This document shows positions 7,189 through 10,397 of a stretch of 10,397 nucleotides of DNA, in pieces. Source of the DNA: Opitutaceae bacterium. GTDB lineage: Bacteria; Verrucomicrobiota; Verrucomicrobiia; Opitutales; Opitutaceae. Positions within the stretch are counted from its first letter, which is position 1. Every line of letters starts with the position of its first letter. The notes under the pieces were generated by a model. The model made no database searches and had not been told where the DNA came from. It saw nothing but the letters and a program-made list of their open reading frames with translations. The DNA is taken from assembly GCA_005786775.1 (NCBI GenBank), contig SYDD01000003.1, forward strand, positions 1 to 10,397, written 5' to 3'. Both the position numbers and the translations under genes were made by a program.

Positions 7189-7876
7189 CCCGGGCTGCGG
7201 TCGGGCGCAACCGGTAGCCCGACTTTGGAATCACCTCGATCCACGCCCGCGCGTTGACGCCCGCGCGGGCCGCCGCGGTGCAGAGTTTGCCCAGCAGGAC
7301 ACGCAGGTTGCCCGTGTCCCCGCGGAACGGCCGGCCCAAGATTTCCGCATAGAGCACCTCGTAGGCGACAACCTCTGCGGGGGACCTTGCTAGCAGCTCC
7401 GCCAGCTGCGCCTCACGGGGCGCGAGGGTGGTCCGCTGGGCGCCCCGGCGCAGGGTCCGGTCTGCAGGGTCTAGCCGCGCCCCCGCAAAGCCCAGCGCCG
7501 CCGGTCCGGGCCGCGCCGCCGGGCGCGATTCGTGCCGGAAACGCTCCAGGTAGGCCAGCAGCACCTCGATGCGTACCGGCTCTCGGAGGACGCAGTCCGC
7601 GCCCAACGCGACCAGCCTAGCCTCCACGGCCCCGCTGGTGCCCGCCGGCACCAGTACCAGCCGCCGGCAGTGCGAGTCGGTCAGCGCCGCGAGCACCTCC
7701 TCCGCTAGGCCGTCCCGCAGGGTGCGCCGGATTACCGCCACGCGCGGCCGCAGACGGGGAATCCGCCGCCGCGCCGCGGCGATCGTGGCGCAGGCCTCGG
7801 TCACCCACCCTCGGCCGGCGCAGAGCTCAGCCAAGACGGACCCCTCGCGCTCCGCGCTGTCGACCAGCAGAATCAT
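7184..7876 (-). CDS. OmpR/PhoB-type winged-helix regulator with pseudo-receiver domain
   Basis: 230 residues from the ATG at 7876, which begins the receiver-like strand MILLVDSAE, 8 bases after the stop of the upstream regulator; the same frame runs on upstream to 8344 but only as a shadow of that gene. The C-terminal region (about 128-224) is a winged helix of the Trans_reg_C type: a first strand pair ARLDPADRTLRRG, LAPREAQLAELLAR, then the recognition region TGNLRVLLGKL and the terminal hairpin VIPKSGYRL. The N-terminal domain (1-113) keeps the receiver fold pattern but lacks its chemistry: the acidic pair is D6-S7, the phospho-acceptor Asp aligns with R50, the conserved Thr/Ser with P77 and the conserved Lys with E99. 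It probably responds by protein contact or dimerisation instead of phosphorylation. Its DNA target is unknown. Confidence 0.85.
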   Translation of the reverse strand: MILLVDSAEREGSVLAELCAGRGWVTEACATIAAARRRIPRLRPRVAVIRRTLRDGLAEEVLAALTDSHCRRLVLVPAGTSGAVEARLVALGADCVLREPVRIEVLLAYLERFRHESRPAARPGPAALGFAGARLDPADRTLRRGAQRTTLAPREAQLAELLARSPAEVVAYEVLYAEILGRPFRGDTGNLRVLLGKLCTAAARAGVNARAWIEVIPKSGYRLRPTAARA

Positions 7877-7884
7877 GGCCGGGT

Positions 7885-9105
7885 TTAGACGGGCAGCGCC
7901 AGCGCGAGGCTGAAGCGGCCGGAATGCGGCGAAACCGCCGCGCCGAGGACCCCGTGGCAGCGCCGCACCCCGGCGACCAGTCCGCGGGCCGTGATGGTCG
8001 CGAGCGGCTCGTGTCTTTCCTGCAGCCAAGCCTCCAGCGCGGCCGAGGTCAGCGCGGGGCCGGCCCCGGTAATCGTAATCAGCACGGCCGCGTGGCCGGC
8101 CGGCGCGTTGCGGCGGTTGTACCACGCGAAGTTGCGGAGCGCGGGCTCGCGGAAGGCTTCCTCGAGTCGACCCAACGGCTCCGCCCGTACCCCGACCGTC
8201 GTCCGGCGCGGTGCGCCCGCGAGCGCGGCGCCCAGCGCCGGGGTCATCATCAGCAGGAAATCGATGCCGGAAAGCCCCCGCACCGGCAGGCCCGCAGCCC
8301 CGGGCGTGAACTCCACTGCCTTGCCCTCCTCCTCCCCCCGGCACATCCGCAGCGCGATCCCCGCCGCGTGCCGGAGGCCCTCGTCCACTACGGCCGGCGA
8401 AGTATCCCGGCTGCCGTAGCCGGTGTCGAAGAATGCCTCGGTGACCGCCATCGCAGCCTCCGCTGTGCGCCGCGCTTCCTCGAGCCGCCGGGTGAACTGC
8501 GCTGCGCGCGGATCCGTCCGGGCCGGGGTCCCTATGAGCGTCTGCGACGCGAGCAGCTGTGCGTGCACCGTCGTTAGCAGCCCCGCGGTCTGTCGCAGCG
8601 CGTCACGCGCCGTCTCCGAGGCTACCAGCTCGACATCGCGCTCAAGCAGGGCCGCTTCGCGCTCCCCCGCCACGACCCCCGCCTGCCGGGCCAGGTCTTG
8701 GTCCTCCCGCCGCTGCCGTGTACGCGCCACCCACTCGGGAATGCGCGCCTCGAAGTCTGCCTTGCCGGGTAGGGGCTTCGAAAGGAAGTCGTACACCTGC
8801 AGCGGGATGGTGCGGCGGAGGTTTTCCGCGGAATCGAACGCGCTCAGCACCACAAACCCCAGCGCCGGGTCCACCAGTTTCGCCGCCTCGATGAAAGCGA
8901 AGCCATCCATACGAGGCATATGCAGGTCGGCGAGGCACAGGTCGAATCGCGTTTCTCTCAGGCACTCGAGCCCCGCCGCTGCATCGAAGGCAAACGCCAG
9001 CTCATGCGTGCCGCCCAGCCGCAGGCGGAGCGATGCGTGGATCTGACGCTCGTCGTCCACGACCAGGATCCGAGTCGGCAAGATGGTGCTGGTGGAGGAG
9101 GCCAT
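7885..9105 (-). CDS. Response regulator: intact receiver plus degenerate histidine-kinase-like module
   Basis: 406 residues. Residues 11-125 form a canonical receiver: acidic pair D17-D18 (LVVDDE), phospho-acceptor D60 (LADLHMPRMDG), S88 (VVLSA) and K110 (LSKPLP). A coiled-coil helix (about 126-165) follows. The rest has no DNA-binding domain but resembles a histidine-kinase core by eye: helices at 166-226 (GLLTTVHAQLL, then DPRAAQFTRRLEEAR) fit a dimerisation domain with R171 where the phospho-accepting His would be. Residues 263-406 fit a HATPase fold without its nucleotide motifs: no Asn in the N-box position (FLLMMTPALGAAL), TGAGPAL for the DxGxG box, and RGLVAGVRRCHGVLG for the G2 box. 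The ending RFSLALALPV matches the last strand of such domains. It lies 10 bases downstream of the kinase gene, its likely phosphodonor. Output may be through binding other regulators or the kinase. The receiver call is firm; the pseudo-kinase call is inference. Confidence 0.87.
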   Translation of the reverse strand: MASSTSTILPTRILVVDDERQIHASLRLRLGGTHELAFAFDAAAGLECLRETRFDLCLADLHMPRMDGFAFIEAAKLVDPALGFVVLSAFDSAENLRRTIPLQVYDFLSKPLPGKADFEARIPEWVARTRQRREDQDLARQAGVVAGEREAALLERDVELVASETARDALRQTAGLLTTVHAQLLASQTLIGTPARTDPRAAQFTRRLEEARRTAEAAMAVTEAFFDTGYGSRDTSPAVVDEGLRHAAGIALRMCRGEEEGKAVEFTPGAAGLPVRGLSGIDFLLMMTPALGAALAGAPRRTTVGVRAEPLGRLEEAFREPALRNFAWYNRRNAPAGHAAVLITITGAGPALTSAALEAWLQERHEPLATITARGLVAGVRRCHGVLGAAVSPHSGRFSLALALPV

Positions 9106-9115
9106 GGCGGGGAGC

Positions 9116-10397
9116 TCAGGTTGTCGCCGCGACGGCCGCAGGGTCCTCCGGCAGTTCGACGCTCAGTGTCGTCCCGGCGCCCGGTCGGCTCTCGACCATG
9201 ATGCGGCCGTGGTGCAGTTGCGCGATGCGCTGTGAGATCGTCAGCCCGAGGCCAAATCCCCGCACCTCCTCCCCGAATTCCTTCGTCGTAAAGTAGGGAT
9301 CGAAGATCCGCGCCCGGGTCGCCTCGTCCATCCCGCACCCCTGGTCGACGACGCGTAGCGTGATCATCCCCGCCTCAGGCCCCTCCGCCGTCAGCCGCAC
9401 CTCGCTGCCCCGTGCAGACGCGTCGATCGCGTTATTCAGCAGGTTCACCAGCAACCGCTGCAGCAGCACCGAGTCGGCCTGCAGCGTCCCAGCGCACGTG
9501 CTGCGCGCGACGAGGGTGATGCCGCGTCGCCCCGCCCGCTCTACCGCCAAGGCCCGCGCGGCCTCCAGCAGCCGCTCCGGCTCGACTGGAGCGAAACGGG
9601 GCGTCAGACGGTCCGAGAAGAAGAGCGCTTCCCGCAGGTAGGTCGTCATCACCCCGATCGCCCGGCTGGCTGCGCCGTGCACCTCCTCCTCCGCGCTGCC
9701 CGCGCGCGCGCGCCCCTCGGTGTGCACCAAAAAGGATGAGACGGGGGTGATCAGGTTCTTCAGATCGTGGGCCAGCCCGCGGGACATCATCGCGAGATAC
9801 TCCATGCGCGCGCGCAAGGCGAGCTGGTCGGTGAGCCGCGAACGAGTAAGGATGTTGTCGATCAGCTCCGCGGTGTGCAGCAGGCGCGTGACGTCTGGGT
9901 AGGTGAAGGGCCACTCAGTGCGGCGGATGCCGATGGCGACCAGGAGGTTGGGGGAGGGGCTCTCTCGCGGCACGGCGACGAGGGCTCCGGCGCCGAGCTC
10001 ACGCAGGAGGGCGTCGAGGTCTTCGAGGGCGGGGGTGGGCCGCCGGCGCTGGAGGCTCTCCGGAGTGATCCAGCCGTCTTCGCGCAGGGCGTTGATCGCC
10101 GCGCGATCCCTTCGGATGGTGTGACCGCTGCCCGTGTAGGCTGCGCCGCTGCGGGCAAGGATCACGGCGACCGGGGCATCATGTCGGGCCGCCAGCAGCG
10201 TCTCGAACTCCGCCGTGAGCCGCGCGGTGTCCGCCTCCTGCATCGCCACCTGCAGGACCTCGGTACGCAAGGCGCGGATCCGGGAGAAGTCATCAAGCGC
10301 GAACCAGCGCCGCATCCGCCCATCGAACCAGAAGATCGCCGAGCCGCAGAGGAACATGCAAAGCGGCCAGGTTATGTGCGGTGGGAGACTGGGGGAA
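9116..10397 (-). CDS. Membrane-linked sensor histidine kinase (N-terminus beyond window)
   Basis: The frame is open to the right edge, so the gene is 5' partial; the first Met inside the window (10357) falls within a hydrophobic segment (ITWPLCMFLCGSAIFWF) that looks like the last membrane helix of a larger sensor. Numbering from that Met: a helical linker (about 16-45), a GAF-like sensory region (about 46-160, ending near the strand LVAIGI), a connecting helix, and the HisKA domain with H197 in GLAHDLKN. The HATPase domain follows: N-box LLVNLLNNAIDA (303-313), G1 DQGCGM (338-343), F-box FDPYFTTK (352-359) and G2 GFGLGL (367-372). All catalytic motifs are intact, so it should autophosphorylate. 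The GAF assignment is by position and pattern only. The response regulator gene starts 10 bases downstream, making a probable co-transcribed pair. The signal sensed is unknown. Confidence 0.93.
   Translation of the reverse strand, partial: SPSLPPHITWPLCMFLCGSAIFWFDGRMRRWFALDDFSRIRALRTEVLQVAMQEADTARLTAEFETLLAARHDAPVAVILARSGAAYTGSGHTIRRDRAAINALREDGWITPESLQRRRPTPALEDLDALLRELGAGALVAVPRESPSPNLLVAIGIRRTEWPFTYPDVTRLLHTAELIDNILTRSRLTDQLALRARMEYLAMMSRGLAHDLKNLITPVSSFLVHTEGRARAGSAEEEVHGAASRAIGVMTTYLREALFFSDRLTPRFAPVEPERLLEAARALAVERAGRRGITLVARSTCAGTLQADSVLLQRLLVNLLNNAIDASARGSEVRLTAEGPEAGMITLRVVDQGCGMDEATRARIFDPYFTTKEFGEEVRGFGLGLTISQRIAQLHHGRIMVESRPGAGTTLSVELPEDPAAVAATT

Noticed and set aside
7877..8344. 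N-terminal extension of the winged-helix regulator frame.
   Set aside because: It lies entirely within the upstream regulator gene and reads as Gly/Arg/Ala-rich shadow sequence; the ATG at 7876 begins the receiver fold exactly.
7924..8577. Plus-strand frame of 217 codons opposite the receiver/pseudo-kinase gene.
   Set aside because: Arg-rich, no recognisable domain, and antisense to a gene with a clear receiver domain.

Overview
This window is very GC-rich, and every gene I can support lies on the minus strand, read from high to low coordinates. Gene content and protein style suggest a Verrucomicrobiota member, probably of the Opitutaceae. The clues are a moxR-DUF58-batA-batB-batD cluster, a Pro/Gln-rich BatB tail ending in Lys-Asp-Trp, and a histidine kinase with atypical regulators. 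This placement comes from remembered similarity, not from a search. There is no rRNA, tRNA, transposase or CRISPR array.

Right half (7184 to the right edge): three closely spaced signalling genes. First comes a membrane-linked histidine kinase whose N-terminus lies beyond the window. Next is a response regulator with an intact receiver domain followed by what looks like a decayed histidine-kinase core. Last is an OmpR/PhoB-type winged-helix regulator whose receiver has lost its phosphorylation residues. A 57-base gap with three small inverted repeats (7130-7188) leads to a fourth gene (6383-7126), a LuxR-type helix-turn-helix regulator that also has a non-canonical receiver.

Left half (1-6298): a compact operon with gaps of 4-10 bases or a 4-base overlap. 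Its order is MoxR AAA+ ATPase, DUF58 protein, BatA (VWA), a BatB-BatC-like fusion (VWA plus proline-rich tail) and BatD (signal peptide, beta-rich domains, membrane anchor; cut by the left edge). By family precedent these form a Bat (Bacteroides aerotolerance-type) system. The MoxR ATPase and DUF58 protein act in the cytoplasm. The membrane-anchored VWA and BatD proteins present domains at the periplasmic face, probably for envelope stress or protein assembly.

The most interesting inference is the signalling cassette beside the bat operon. A complete kinase and one complete receiver are followed by one pseudo-kinase-like module and two DNA-binding proteins with degenerate receivers. Signal flow may therefore depend on protein contacts instead of simple phosphotransfer. 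Whether this cassette controls the bat operon cannot be decided from sequence alone. No gene-free stretch longer than 300 bases exists in the window.
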